A DNA stretch of 64,000 nt from Falsiroseomonas oleicola (GCF_019029495.1 NZ_JAERQM010000001.1:1364001-1428000), one strand, 5' to 3'. Counted from the stretch's first letter, positions 53,501-61,438 are shown. The notes: a model not told the origin generated them from the letters alone. A program made the numbers and translations.

Positions 53501-54009
53501 AACTGTGCGTAGTGCTTCCCGGTGCCGGAGAAGTCCGCATAGAGGTCCAGGCAGAAGCCCACGTCACAGACGATAACGAAGGGCGGCCACCCCTCTTCCG
53601 ATGGCAGGTCCCGCGCGTAACCCTCCGCCTGTCCCTTCGCCTTGAGCATGGACTGTGCCCAGCCCGGGGAACGCCGGATATTGGCCCGCCGGTCCGCCGC
53701 GACGGGGCCGAACAGCCCACCCTGCTTGGGCGCGTTGCTGCCCTGCTTGGCTTCCAGGACGAAGCAGCCGCGCTTGTAGAGGTCGATGCGCCGGGTGCTG
53801 GTGGACCCGTCCGCCTCGTGATGGGTTACGGCCCGTTCGTAGCGGTAGGAGCCGAGAGGGCCGGCGGCAGGCTCCGGACGGGGCACCTCAAGGACCGTGC
53901 AGAGGTCGTCCAGGAAGGAGACGTAGTTGGCCCGTTCGGCCTGTTCCGTGCCGTCCCACCGCGCGATGAAGGCGGTAATGGGGTCCGCCCCTTCCCCGCG
54001 CTGCGCCAA
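50527..54009 (-). CDS. MmeI-like single-chain restriction endonuclease/DNA methyltransferase
   Basis: A 1160-residue type IIL-like enzyme. The N-terminal nuclease has Asp76-x9-Glu86-x-Lys88 (RRIDLYKRGCFVLEAKQG), the same spacing as MmeI Asp70, Glu80 and Lys82. The N6-adenine methyltransferase has SAM motif DPACGTGNF (about 425) and catalytic NPPF (about 590). A specificity region follows about 670-920. A C-terminal helical and winged-helix-like part ends SAREVARRFKG...LGDGRYGA. Start: TTG at 54009 with GGGAGAG upstream is preferred; a TTG at 54051 is in frame. One polypeptide both modifies and cuts DNA in such systems, giving phage defence. Confidence 0.85.
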   Translation of the reverse strand: MAQRGEGADPITAFIARWDGTEQAERANYVSFLDDLCTVLEVPRPEPAAGPLGSYRYERAVTHHEADGSTSTRRIDLYKRGCFVLEAKQGSNAPKQGGLFGPVAADRRANIRRSPGWAQSMLKAKGQAEGYARDLPSEEGWPPFVIVCDVGFCLDLYADFSGTGKHYAQFPDREGFRLYLPDLQKPEVRDLLRAIWTEPLSLNPQRKRVQVTREIAAYLARLVRALEGPRDKPRHAPQHVATFLMRCIFSMFAQSVGLLPSGTAFTELLQDCRKDPKSFVPLIGDLWRSMNAGGFSPALRAIVLRFNGGLFAPGPHGGVEPLPVDGDMLELLIQASQRDWADVEPAIFGSLLENALDAKQRGELGAHFTPRAFVERLVLPTVMEPLRTEWDGVKAAAVAKAEAGDRPGAATLVRAYHARLCAVRVLDPACGTGNFLYVTLELMKRLEGEVLDLLADLVPGEGDRLEMAGASVDPHQFLGIEKNPRAVPVAELVLWIGWLQWHFRTRGNAPPAEPILRDFRNIQEGDALLTYDRAEPDRDAAGAPLTRWGGRTKLHPITGEEVPDETDRVLVLRPVAPKVTDWPEAEFIVGNPPFIGAKHMRAELGDGYAEALWQAYPAVPKSADLALHFWWKAAQALRFGKSKNGKTSPAATRRFGFITSNSIRQVFCRRVLAEAMAAPKAPLHIVFAVPDHPWADGAGAAAVRISLTVVEAGAGEGTLATVTSETPGVDGVPTIATATSLGFINSDLTIGTDVKMTKSLRSNERLASPGVKLHGAGFIIEPIAAGAMGLGKVSGLDRHIRPYLNGRDFTQRSRGQFVIDFFGLSEGEVLARFPAAYQHILLRVKPEREQNNRSAYRQNWWLHGEPRSELRPALADLERYIVTPVTAKHRVFSFLKHNVLPDDALIAFASMDGFILGTLSSRFHGAWCLASGGTLEDRPRYLKSVCFDPFPFPAATPAQRTEIGAIAEELDAHRKARLAAHSHLTLTALYNTLEAVRAGKQLTAKEKDIHDAGQVSILRDLHDRLDAAVAAAYGWPADLPEAEVVARVVALNAERVAEEAQGLVRWLRPEFQAPQEARRPAVQGEMLVPEAAIPGAPPWPVEGPAQYVALRAALARGPASAREVARRFKGAPRTAKMGEMLATLAALGQARPLGDGRYGA

Positions 54010-54331
54010 CCTTGCTCTCCCGATCCTTGTTCGCCGGTTATGGCGCCGCAATGAGCAGTGTTGCTGCCCAGCTTGGTGCTTGCAAGACCGGCCGAGGTGG
54101 CGCCTGGAAGGCAGCGCGACATGCTCAGGGGGCGTCGCGTGAGGTTCTGGCCACGGCCACCGATGGCGTCACGTCCTACAGGCAGCAAATATCGCTCCCC
54201 TGGACGTAACACATGATGTAACACATGGGGCCATAGTCGCCCCGGCGAAGCCGTTGTTCCTGACCTTTTCGGCCATGGGATCGGTGGTGGAGATCCCGCT
54301 CACCTCCACCACCGTCCTCCCTCGCTGATCC
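54010..54331. other. Right-end island spacer
   Basis: About 320 bp between the MmeI-like gene and the chromosomal lipoprotein gene. It contains the upstream control region of the restriction gene and attR. No other gene is seen. Confidence 0.5.
54292..54318 (+). repeat. attR direct repeat (27 bp)
   Basis: An exact copy of 45282-45308 (3' part of tRNA-Ala plus 7 bases). No tRNA 5' part precedes it, so it is a remnant attachment half and not a second tRNA gene. Confidence 0.92.
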
Positions 54332-55183
54332 TCAGCTTGCCTGCTCAAAACCCTGGGTGCCGGAACGGTCCGCCAGTTCCAGGCTTTGCGCGAAGGCGTC
54401 CCGGCGCGCCAGATTGGTCGCCGCCAGGCTGCGCAGCCGTGCCCCCGGGCCGGTCGCGACGGGCGCGGCCGGCAATGCCGGCTGCAGGGTGAAGGCGTTG
54501 CTCGGCGCATAGCCGCGCCGCCCCGGCCCGCCATCCGCCGCCACGAAGCCCGGCGCCGCGGAGGGGCGCAGCCGCACCTGGCTGCCGGCCGCGAGCCGCG
54601 TCGCGACCGGCGCATCCGCCTCCGGCCGCAGCCGCAGCGGCACGGCGGCGGAGGCCACGGCGCGGGACACGCCCGCATCATTCGCCTGGCTGGCCATGAC
54701 GGCGGCACGGGTGCCGGGCGCCACCCGCTCCACCGCCTGTTCGATGCGCGCGGCCCGGGCGGCGATATTCTGGCGGGCCTGGCCGCCGCGTTGCAGGTCC
54801 TGCCGCAGCCGGCCCTCCGCCGCACCCAGGCGGCGCGGCAGTTCGGCGGGCGGGAAGCCGCCGGAGGCCGCCTCGGCCCGGATCAGCCGCACCTCGGTCC
54901 AGCGGCAATACATCAGCGCGTCGAAGGCGATCTGAAGCCGTTCCAGCGCCGCATTCTCCCGCGCCAGCTCTGCCTCCAGCTCGGCGGCCGTGGGCGGGCC
55001 GCTGCGGCGGGGGGCGCCGGCGAACAGGTCGCCGGCATTGACGAAGACCACCACCTGCGGCCCGCAGCCATCCTGCGGGTCCGCCCCGGCCTGGGAGGCG
55101 ACGGGGGCGCCCGGTGCGGCGCAGGCCGCAAGCGCCAGCAGCGCGACGCCCGCGATGGCACCCATTGAACCGGCATGTCGCAT
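54332..55183 (-). CDS. SH3-like lipoprotein
   Basis: A 283-residue exported protein with a lipobox LAAC (about 21). The central part is helical (ARENAALERLQIAFDALMYCRW; GQARQNIAARAARIEQAVERV). The C-terminal part has an SH3-like beta region (VPLRLRPEADAPVATRLAAGSQVRLRPS ... RRGYAPSNAFTL). GGGAG lies 8-9 nt before the ATG. It probably acts at the envelope, binding peptidoglycan. Its stop is 14 bp beyond attR. Confidence 0.8.
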   Translation of the reverse strand: MRHAGSMGAIAGVALLALAACAAPGAPVASQAGADPQDGCGPQVVVFVNAGDLFAGAPRRSGPPTAAELEAELARENAALERLQIAFDALMYCRWTEVRLIRAEAASGGFPPAELPRRLGAAEGRLRQDLQRGGQARQNIAARAARIEQAVERVAPGTRAAVMASQANDAGVSRAVASAAVPLRLRPEADAPVATRLAAGSQVRLRPSAAPGFVAADGGPGRRGYAPSNAFTLQPALPAAPVATGPGARLRSLAATNLARRDAFAQSLELADRSGTQGFEQAS

Positions 55184-55388
55184 GGCTCTTCTCCCGCCCG
55201 TCCCGGCAGAGTTGCGGTGCCGGGAGGTAGCGTCAACCAGTGCCAGGGGCAGCGTCGGTTTCGTCTGCTTCGTTGTTCCTGATCGCCGCCTGGCTGCGCC
55301 AGGTCCGGCTCCGGCTGGTACACAACCAGGGTTCCAGGCCGCGCGCGATCCTGCTTACATGTCCGGACAACTCGCCGGGGGTCCCGAC

Positions 55389-56354
55389 ATGCTGCGTCGC
55401 CTTCTGCTGCTCGCCGGCCTCGCGCTGGTGCCCCTCGCCCCTGCCATGGCCCAGGGAAGCTGGCCGGACCGGCCGATCCGGCTGGTGGTGCCCTTCGGCC
55501 CCGGTGGGCTGAGCGACGGTGTGGCGCGGCTCGGCGCGGAATGGCTCACCCGCCAGCTCGGCCAGCCGGTGGTGGTGGACAACCGCCCGGGCGGCAATGG
55601 CATCGTGGGGATGGAGGCGGTGGCCCGCGCGGCGCCGGATGGGCATACGCTGCTGGGCGCCAGCGCGTCGCACCTCGTGGTCCTGCCGCTGATGCAGCGG
55701 ATCAGCCTGGACCCGCATCGGGACCTGATCCCGATCGCCATCACCGCCGCCAGCCCGCTGGTGCTGGTGGTGTCCCAAAGCCTCGGGCCGACCACGCTGG
55801 CGGAATTCGTGGCGCATGTGCAAGCGCGGCCCGGGCAGCTCGACTACGCCTCCGGCGGCACGGGCGGGTTGAGCCATCTCGGCATGGCCTATCTGCTGCA
55901 AAGGCTGGATCTGCGGATGGAGCATGTGCCCTACCGTTCCGGCCCGCTGGCCATGCAGGACATCCTGGGCGGACGCATCCACAGCTATCTGGGCAATGCG
56001 GTGGAGGTGCTGCCGGCGATGCAGGGCAACAGCATCCGGCTGCTGGGCGTCACCGGCGCCACGCGCAACGCGGTGCTGCCGGATGTGCCGACCATCGCCG
56101 AACAGGGGCATCCGGGCTTCGAGGTCACAACCTGGAACGGCATCGCCGCGCCCGCCGGCCTGCCCGATGCCATCCGCGACCGCCTCGCCAGCGCCATGCA
56201 GGGCGCCTGCCAGGATGCCGGCATCCGCGAAAGGCTGATCCGTCTCGGCACCGACCCGGTCTGCAGCACGCCGGCGGAAATGGCGGCCTCGATCCAGCGC
56301 CTCACCCCTGTGATGCGCGACGCCATTCGCCTGTCGGGCGCCAGCGTGAACTGA
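55389..56354 (+). CDS. TctC/Bug-family periplasmic substrate-binding protein
   Basis: A 321-residue receptor with a signal peptide (MLRRLLLLAGLALVPLAPAMA) and the family motifs RLVVPFGPGGLSDGVAR, VVDNRPGGNGIVGMEAVA, YASGGTGGLSHLG and HVPYRSGPLAMQD. GGGGG precedes the ATG by 7 nt; an ATG at 55359 is also in frame. No TctA or TctB genes are adjacent. It lies just before a ThDP enzyme, which probably uses the same compound class. It also differs from the first Bug protein of the window in sequence. Confidence 0.92.
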   Translation: MLRRLLLLAGLALVPLAPAMAQGSWPDRPIRLVVPFGPGGLSDGVARLGAEWLTRQLGQPVVVDNRPGGNGIVGMEAVARAAPDGHTLLGASASHLVVLPLMQRISLDPHRDLIPIAITAASPLVLVVSQSLGPTTLAEFVAHVQARPGQLDYASGGTGGLSHLGMAYLLQRLDLRMEHVPYRSGPLAMQDILGGRIHSYLGNAVEVLPAMQGNSIRLLGVTGATRNAVLPDVPTIAEQGHPGFEVTTWNGIAAPAGLPDAIRDRLASAMQGACQDAGIRERLIRLGTDPVCSTPAEMAASIQRLTPVMRDAIRLSGASVN

Positions 56355-56359
56355 TCAAA

Positions 56360-56456
56360 GCCGGGCGCAACCTGCGGCCCGCCCACGCGGGCCGAGCGGC
56401 CGACTGGCCGCCGCGGCCAATGCCGCGAAGCCAAGCGGCCGGAGGCCGCGCCCGGC
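56360..56456. repeat. Cluster of four consecutive hairpins
   Basis: A 9-bp outer pair (GCCGGGCGC at 56360-56368 with GCGCCCGGC at 56448-56456) encloses four perfect stems: 7 bp at 56376-56393, 6 bp at 56396-56411, 6 bp at 56412-56427 and 6 bp at 56435-56449, with loops of 3-4 bases. It fills the spacer between the Bug gene and the ThDP enzyme gene. It has no T-run. It may be a repeat element or a structured leader. Confidence 0.55.
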
Positions 56457-56475
56457 GTCTGAGGGTATGGAAAAA

Positions 56476-58167
56476 ATGACCACAACTGCTGCCGAGATCT
56501 TCCTGCGCCAGCTTGGCGCCTGTGGCGTCGACTGGTTCTTTGCCAATGGCGGCACCGATTTTCCACCGATTGTCGAAGCCTTCGCGAAACTTGAGGGCAG
56601 CAACCACCGCCTGCCGGTGCCGATGACGGTGCCGCATGAGAATGCGGCCGTCGCCATGGCGCATGGCGCCTATATGGTGACCGGCCGGCCGCAGGCGGTG
56701 ATGGTGCATGTGAATGTCGGCACGGCGAATACCATCAACGGCATCCTGAACGCCGCGCGCGACCACACGCCGGTCTTCGTGCTCGCCGGCCGCACCCCCT
56801 ATGCCGAAAAGGGCCGCCATGGCGCCCGCACGCGGCACATCCATTGGGCGCAGGAGATGTTCGACCAGGCCGGCATGGTGCGGGAGGCGGTGAAATGGGA
56901 TGGCGAGCTGCGCCAGCCCGACCAGGCCGCGGACCTCGCCACGCGCGCGCTGCACATCGCCATGACGGCGCCGCGCGGCCCGGTCTATGCGACCCTGCCA
57001 CGCGACACGCTGGCAGCGCCGGCCGGGGCCGCGCGGGTGGATGCGACGCGGGCCGCCGTGCCGGCGAAGCCCCTGCCCGATCCGGCTTCGCTGGCCGAGG
57101 CAGCGCGCTGGATCGCCACCGCCGAGCGGCCGCTCATCATCACCTCCGCCGCCGGGCGGCTGCGCGAAGGCTTTGACGCACTCAGCGGTTTCGCCAGCCG
57201 CTTCGGCGTGCCGGTGATCTCCTTCACCCCGCGCTTCGTGAACATCGCGGCCGACCACCCGATGCATCTGGGCTATGAGCCGGGACCCTTGCTGGCGCAG
57301 GCGGATTGCGTACTAGTGGTGGATACGGACGTGCCCTGGATTCCGCATCTGCAAGGCCCGCCGGAGCATTCCCGAGTCATCCATCTGGGCGAGGACCCGC
57401 TGTTCACCCGCTACCCGATGCGCAGCTTTCCGGTCGACCTCGCCATCACGGCGGAACCCGCGACGGGGCTGGAGGGCATCGCCACCGCGCTCGACCTGCT
57501 GCTGCCCGCCGACAGCCCGGTGGTGGCCGCGCGGCTGGCGCATTACGGCGCCATCGGCGCGGCGCTGCGCGCGGAATGGGCGGCGCAGGTGGCACAGCCG
57601 CCGGAAGGGCTGATCACGCCGGAATGGATCAGCCATTGCATCGCGGAAGCGGCGGGGCCGGATGCCATGCTGGTGAACGAATACCCGCTGCGGCAGACGC
57701 ATTGCCCGCGGGTGAAACACGGCACCTTCTACGGCCAGAGCACGGCGGGCGGCCTCGGCTGGGGGTTCGGCGCGGCGCTCGGCGCCAAGCTGGCGGCGCC
57801 GGAGCGGCTGGTGGTGGCGACGCTGGGCGACGGCGCCTATGTCTTCAACAACCCGACCGCCTGCCACTGGGTTTCCGCCGCGCATGACCTGCCGCTGCTG
57901 GTCGTGGTGTTCAACAATGCGATGTATGGCGCGGTGCGGAATTCCACCCTTGCGATGTATCGCGACGGCGCCTCGGCGCAGCAGGGCGGCACGCTGCTGG
58001 CCGATCTCAGCCCCGCCCCGGCCTTCGAAATGCTGTGCCAGGCCAGCGGTGGCTACGGGGAACGGGTGAGCGTGGCGGCGGAGCTGCCCACCGCGCTGCG
58101 CCGCGCGGTGGAGGTGGTGCTGCGGGAGAAGCGGCAGGCGCTGGTGAACGTGGTGTGTGAATATTGA
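56476..58167 (+). CDS. Thiamine pyrophosphate-dependent enzyme (acetolactate synthase-like)
   Basis: A 563-residue ThDP enzyme. The N-terminal Pyr domain has the catalytic Glu in TVPHENAAVAMAHG (about 55). The middle domain is Rossmann-like. The C-terminal PP domain has the ThDP-magnesium motif GDGAYVFNNPTACHW (from about 456) and VVFNNAMYG. GAGGG lies 10 nt before the ATG at 56476; an in-frame ATG at 56467 is too close to that site. Reaction candidates are decarboxylation or carboligation of a 2-keto acid. It follows the Bug receptor and the hairpin cluster. Confidence 0.9.
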   Translation: MTTTAAEIFLRQLGACGVDWFFANGGTDFPPIVEAFAKLEGSNHRLPVPMTVPHENAAVAMAHGAYMVTGRPQAVMVHVNVGTANTINGILNAARDHTPVFVLAGRTPYAEKGRHGARTRHIHWAQEMFDQAGMVREAVKWDGELRQPDQAADLATRALHIAMTAPRGPVYATLPRDTLAAPAGAARVDATRAAVPAKPLPDPASLAEAARWIATAERPLIITSAAGRLREGFDALSGFASRFGVPVISFTPRFVNIAADHPMHLGYEPGPLLAQADCVLVVDTDVPWIPHLQGPPEHSRVIHLGEDPLFTRYPMRSFPVDLAITAEPATGLEGIATALDLLLPADSPVVAARLAHYGAIGAALRAEWAAQVAQPPEGLITPEWISHCIAEAAGPDAMLVNEYPLRQTHCPRVKHGTFYGQSTAGGLGWGFGAALGAKLAAPERLVVATLGDGAYVFNNPTACHWVSAAHDLPLLVVVFNNAMYGAVRNSTLAMYRDGASAQQGGTLLADLSPAPAFEMLCQASGGYGERVSVAAELPTALRRAVEVVLREKRQALVNVVCEY

Positions 58168-58968
58168 CTATGTCCCGAGCCGCGCCATCAACGCCTTCGC
58201 GGCATGTGGCGCCTTCGGCTTGAAGCCGTTGATCATGAAGACGAAGACGTCCCGGGCCTTCGGCGGCTTGTTCTCCGCGGCCGTCAGCAAGGGAAGGTCC
58301 GCGGGCGCGCCGCCCTTCGCCCATTCGCGCGCCCGGTCGGCCCAACGGTCCAGCGCGGCCTCCGGGTAACCCAGCGCCTCCTCCTCCGCCGCCGCCTGCA
58401 ATCGCGCATAGACGAAGGGCGCGGTCACATCATGGATCGCGGGGAAGCCGGGCTTGTCCGCCACCACCGCCGCGACGCCGTAGCGGCGCAGCAATTCGGG
58501 AAATTCCGGCACGGCGAAGCTGGGATGCCGCACCTCCACCACATGCCGCAGCGCAACCCCATCCTGCGTCTTCGGCAGCAACCGGAGAAAAGCCTCGAAG
58601 TCTTCCGGATCGAAGGCCTTGGTCGGCAGGAACTGCCAGTTGATCGGGCCGAGCTTCGCCTTCAGCTCCGTCAATCCGCTGGAGAGGAAGCGCGTGATCG
58701 AAGCCTCCGATTCCGCCAGCACCTTCCGGTTGGTGGTGAAGCGGCTGGCCTTCAGCGCGAAGACGAAATCCTCCGGCGCCTCATCATGCCAACGCGCGAA
58801 GCTCTCGGGCTTCTGGGCGCCGTAATAGGTGCCGTTGATCTCGATGGCCGTGACCTGGCGGCTGGCGAAATGCAGCTCCTGTTTCTGGGGCAGGCCCTTC
58901 GGGAAGAAGTTGTCGCGCCAGGGCTCGAAGGTCCAGCCGCCAATGCCGACCCTGATCTTGCCTGCCAT
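58168..58968 (-). CDS. DUF72 family protein
   Basis: A 266-residue TIM-barrel protein of the DUF72 (YecE) family. It begins MAGKIRVGIGGWTFEPWRDNFFP and shows FASRQVTAIEINGTYYG, FVFALKASRFTTN, LLPQ/GPINWQFLPTKAFD and VEVRHPSF. GGGGA lies 6-7 nt before the ATG. It converges with the ThDP enzyme gene with no spacer. The function of the family is not established. Confidence 0.93.
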   Translation of the reverse strand: MAGKIRVGIGGWTFEPWRDNFFPKGLPQKQELHFASRQVTAIEINGTYYGAQKPESFARWHDEAPEDFVFALKASRFTTNRKVLAESEASITRFLSSGLTELKAKLGPINWQFLPTKAFDPEDFEAFLRLLPKTQDGVALRHVVEVRHPSFAVPEFPELLRRYGVAAVVADKPGFPAIHDVTAPFVYARLQAAAEEEALGYPEAALDRWADRAREWAKGGAPADLPLLTAAENKPPKARDVFVFMINGFKPKAPHAAKALMARLGT

Positions 58969-59019
58969 GCTGTTCCCCTTCCCCCGCGCCGCAGGCTGCA
59001 CCATGCGGCGCGGGATGCC

Positions 59020-59841
59020 TCACCACATCAGCGCGACCGGCGCCAGGGGCTGGCCGCGCCGCGCCCGTTCCGCCGGCGGCAAGACGTCGCAGGAGGGCCA
59101 GAGCCCGATCGCGAGCGCCGCCGCATAGCCCTCCGGCAGCCGTGCCGCGCGCATCGCCGCGGCGGCGCCCGCGTGGTCATAGTCCAGCGGCAGGATCTCG
59201 ACGCGCAGGCCCTCCGCAGCGGGTGTCAGCACCGAAAACCAGACTCGCGGTGTGCCGTCATCGGCCGGCATGCCCACCGCGCCGGCATTCAGCCACAGCC
59301 CATCCCCGATGCGGTGCGCGAAGGGCAGGCCGCAATGGCCGGCGATGACGCCGTCGCAGCCCGTCGCCGCGATCTCCCCGGCCAGCACATCCCCGGGCGC
59401 CGAGGCAAAGAGGAAGCGGCTGGTCTCCGTCGCGCCGCCATGCAGCACGGCCAGCCGGCGGCCATCCGGCAGCGCCAGCACGATCCGCTTCGGCAGGCCG
59501 CGCATCCAGTCGCGCTGGGCGGGCGTGACCTCGGCATTGGCATGGGCGTACCAGCTTCGGCTGAGCAGGTCGCAGGCGGTGCCTTCCTCGAAGCCGCAGC
59601 CGCAATCCTCGGCGGCCTCGGCGAGCTGTTCCTCGCAATTGCCGGCCAGCACGGCGATGCCGCTGGCCATCACCAGGTCGCAGCAGGCCGCCGCATCCGC
59701 GCCATAGGCGACCACATCGCCGGTGCAGAGAATGCGCGACGGTGGAATGCCGCGCCGCGCGGCTTCCGCCAGCACGGCACGCGTCGCCTGAAGGTTGGAA
59801 TAGGGACCGCCAAAAACCAGCATCGGTCCGTCGATCATCAT
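59020..59841 (-). CDS. Metallophosphoesterase family protein
   Basis: A 273-residue calcineurin-like phosphoesterase. It begins MMIDGPMLVFGGPYSNLQATRAVL, with CTGDVVAYGAD (GDxVxxG), LAGNCEEQLAE (GNxE in place of GNH), VLHGGATE and AGHCGLPF (GHC, replacing GHTH). Its start overlaps the PhnE stop, so it is the third gene of the PhnD-PhnE operon. Possible substrates are phosphate esters or phosphonate products. Confidence 0.85.
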   Translation of the reverse strand: MMIDGPMLVFGGPYSNLQATRAVLAEAARRGIPPSRILCTGDVVAYGADAAACCDLVMASGIAVLAGNCEEQLAEAAEDCGCGFEEGTACDLLSRSWYAHANAEVTPAQRDWMRGLPKRIVLALPDGRRLAVLHGGATETSRFLFASAPGDVLAGEIAATGCDGVIAGHCGLPFAHRIGDGLWLNAGAVGMPADDGTPRVWFSVLTPAAEGLRVEILPLDYDHAGAAAAMRAARLPEGYAAALAIGLWPSCDVLPPAERARRGQPLAPVALMW

Positions 59842-60581
59842 GCGAGGCTTCTCCGAAGCGCGGCGCTGATCCGGTCGGCCGCCAGCGTCAGCCCGACCAC
59901 GACCAGCAGAATGGCGAACAGGCGGTTGAAGTCCAGCAGGTCCACGGCGTTCTTCAGCTCCTGCCCAATGCCGCCGGCGCCGACCAGCCCGAGCACGGTG
60001 GAGGCGCGGATGTTGAACTCCCACACATACAGCAACGCCCCCGCCGTCTCCGGCAGGGTCTGCGGGATCAGCGCGTGGCGCGCCACCTGCAACGGGCTGC
60101 CGCCGACCGCCAGGACCGCCTCCGCCGGGCGCGGATCGGCAGCTTCCAGCGCCTCCGACCACAGTTTTCCCAGGGACCCGGCGGAATGCAACGCCACGCC
60201 GATCATGCCGGCGAAGGGGCCGAGGCCGACGGCGGCGACGAAGATCAGCGCGAAGACGAAGCCATCCACCCCGCGCAGCGCATCCAGCACCCCGCGCGCC
60301 GGCTGCCGCAGCCATCCGGCACGGGTCACCGGCCTGGTCGCCAACAGGGCCACCGGCGCGGCCAGGATGGCGGCGGCGCAGGTGCCCAGCGTGGCGATGC
60401 CCACGGTTTCCGCCGCGCGGCGCGCGATATCACCGGGGTCGGAGAAATCCGGCGGCCAGGCGCCGGCCAGCCAGCCGCCCAGCCTCGGCAGGCCGGATGC
60501 CAGCCGCGCCGGGTCCGGCCCCACCACCCAGACCGAGCCCGCGAGCAAGACCAGGAACGCCGCCCAGCCGAGCCGCTTCAC
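59838..60581 (-). CDS. phnE: Phosphonate-type ABC transporter permease
   Basis: A 247-residue inner-membrane permease. It has about six membrane segments and the conserved EAA loop region GGSPLQVARHALIPQTLPE, followed by NIRASTVLGLVGAGGIGQELKNAVDLLDFNR, which is typical of PhnE. It starts at GTG overlapping the phnD stop (GTGA). No ATPase (PhnC) gene is in the operon, so one must be supplied from elsewhere. Confidence 0.92.
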   Translation of the reverse strand: MKRLGWAAFLVLLAGSVWVVGPDPARLASGLPRLGGWLAGAWPPDFSDPGDIARRAAETVGIATLGTCAAAILAAPVALLATRPVTRAGWLRQPARGVLDALRGVDGFVFALIFVAAVGLGPFAGMIGVALHSAGSLGKLWSEALEAADPRPAEAVLAVGGSPLQVARHALIPQTLPETAGALLYVWEFNIRASTVLGLVGAGGIGQELKNAVDLLDFNRLFAILLVVVGLTLAADRISAALRRSLA

Positions 60582-61438
60582 GCGTTGCGCAGCCTTCCCA
60601 GGGCGCGGCCGGCGGCCTCGATGGGGGCGTAGGTCTCGGCGGTGGCTGGCACCCAGCCAGTATAGTCGGGGGGCAGCACCTCCGCCGTGCTGGCAATGGC
60701 GGCCTCGGCCAGGGCGGTGCGCAGTTCGGCCGGCAGGCCGCGACGCACCGCCAGCGCGTCATTCGGCAGGGGATCGCTGCGCCACACCACCTTCACCTGC
60801 CCCTCCCGCACCCTTCCCGACGCCATCATCGCGGCGAGGTTGCGGTCGTAATCGGTGGCGAGGTCCACCTGCCCATTGGCCACGGCCACGACATTCGCCG
60901 CATGGCTGGCGCCGTCGCGGTAGCGGAAGAAGGTGCGGGGATCGATGCCCTGGCGCAGGAACCAGTGATGCGGCACCAGCCAGCCACTGGTCGACCCCGC
61001 ATCGGCGAAGGAGATCGACAGGCCCCGCGCATCCTCCGGAAAGCGCGCGATCGGCAGGTCCGGCTGGGCGAGGATGATGGCGTGGTAGGTCGGGCTGCCG
61101 CGCCACAGAACGGTGGCCACCGCCTCCGCCCCCGCACGGTCCTGCGCCAGCACATAGCCCCAGGGGCCCATCCAGGCGCAATCCACCTGGTCGCTGCCCA
61201 GCGCCACCGCGATGCCGGCCCAGTCCCCGGTGACGGAAAGCGCGTAGCGTCGGCCCAGCTGGGCGGCGAGATGGGCGAAGAAGGGTTCGAAGGCCCGGCG
61301 GGTGTCGCCCGGCGTCGGCTGGAACGGCCCGACCGCGAAGCGCAGCGGCGCGGCCTGGGCCAGGGCCGGGCTGGCCAACGCGCCAAGGCCACCGGCCAGC
61401 AGGGCACGTCGGCGGAGAAGCGGCGGATGCTCGGGCAA
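60578..61438 (-). CDS. phnD: Phosphonate-type ABC transporter substrate-binding protein
   Basis: A 286-residue periplasmic receptor of the PhnD/SsuA/TauA-like family. A twin-Arg-containing signal (LLRRRALLAGGLGALASPALAQA) is followed by FAVGPFQPTPGDTRRAFEPF, DCAWMGPWGYVLA, the phosphonate-site motif FADAGSTSGWLVPHHW and LATDYDRN. It begins at TTG, with AAGGGG 6 nt upstream. It is the first gene of a PhnD-PhnE-phosphoesterase operon. The ligand may be a phosphonate, phosphite or phosphate ester. Confidence 0.9.
   Translation of the reverse strand: MPEHPPLLRRRALLAGGLGALASPALAQAAPLRFAVGPFQPTPGDTRRAFEPFFAHLAAQLGRRYALSVTGDWAGIAVALGSDQVDCAWMGPWGYVLAQDRAGAEAVATVLWRGSPTYHAIILAQPDLPIARFPEDARGLSISFADAGSTSGWLVPHHWFLRQGIDPRTFFRYRDGASHAANVVAVANGQVDLATDYDRNLAAMMASGRVREGQVKVVWRSDPLPNDALAVRRGLPAELRTALAEAAIASTAEVLPPDYTGWVPATAETYAPIEAAGRALGRLRNA

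Larger units (their letters stand above)
45282..54318. mobile_element. Integrative genomic island in tRNA-Ala
   Basis: An element of about 9.0 kb bounded by the 27-bp repeats. It holds a tRNA-adjacent tyrosine integrase, a membrane-anchored unknown, a coupled ASCH and HUH-like pair, a serine recombinase and an MmeI-like restriction-modification enzyme. Several stretches (around 49.2-49.5 kb and 51.3-52.1 kb) are visibly richer in A+T than the surrounding chromosome. It has no phage structural or conjugation genes. The tRNA is intact at the left end. Confidence 0.88.

Noticed and set aside
54292-54318. A second tRNA-Ala gene
   Set aside because: Only the 3' T-arm strand, acceptor strand and CCA are present; there is no D arm or anticodon, so it is the attR repeat.
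56360-56475. A TPP riboswitch before the ThDP enzyme
   Set aside because: CTGAGGGT is present near the start codon, but the conserved TPP riboswitch core elements are absent and the structure is a simple series of hairpins.
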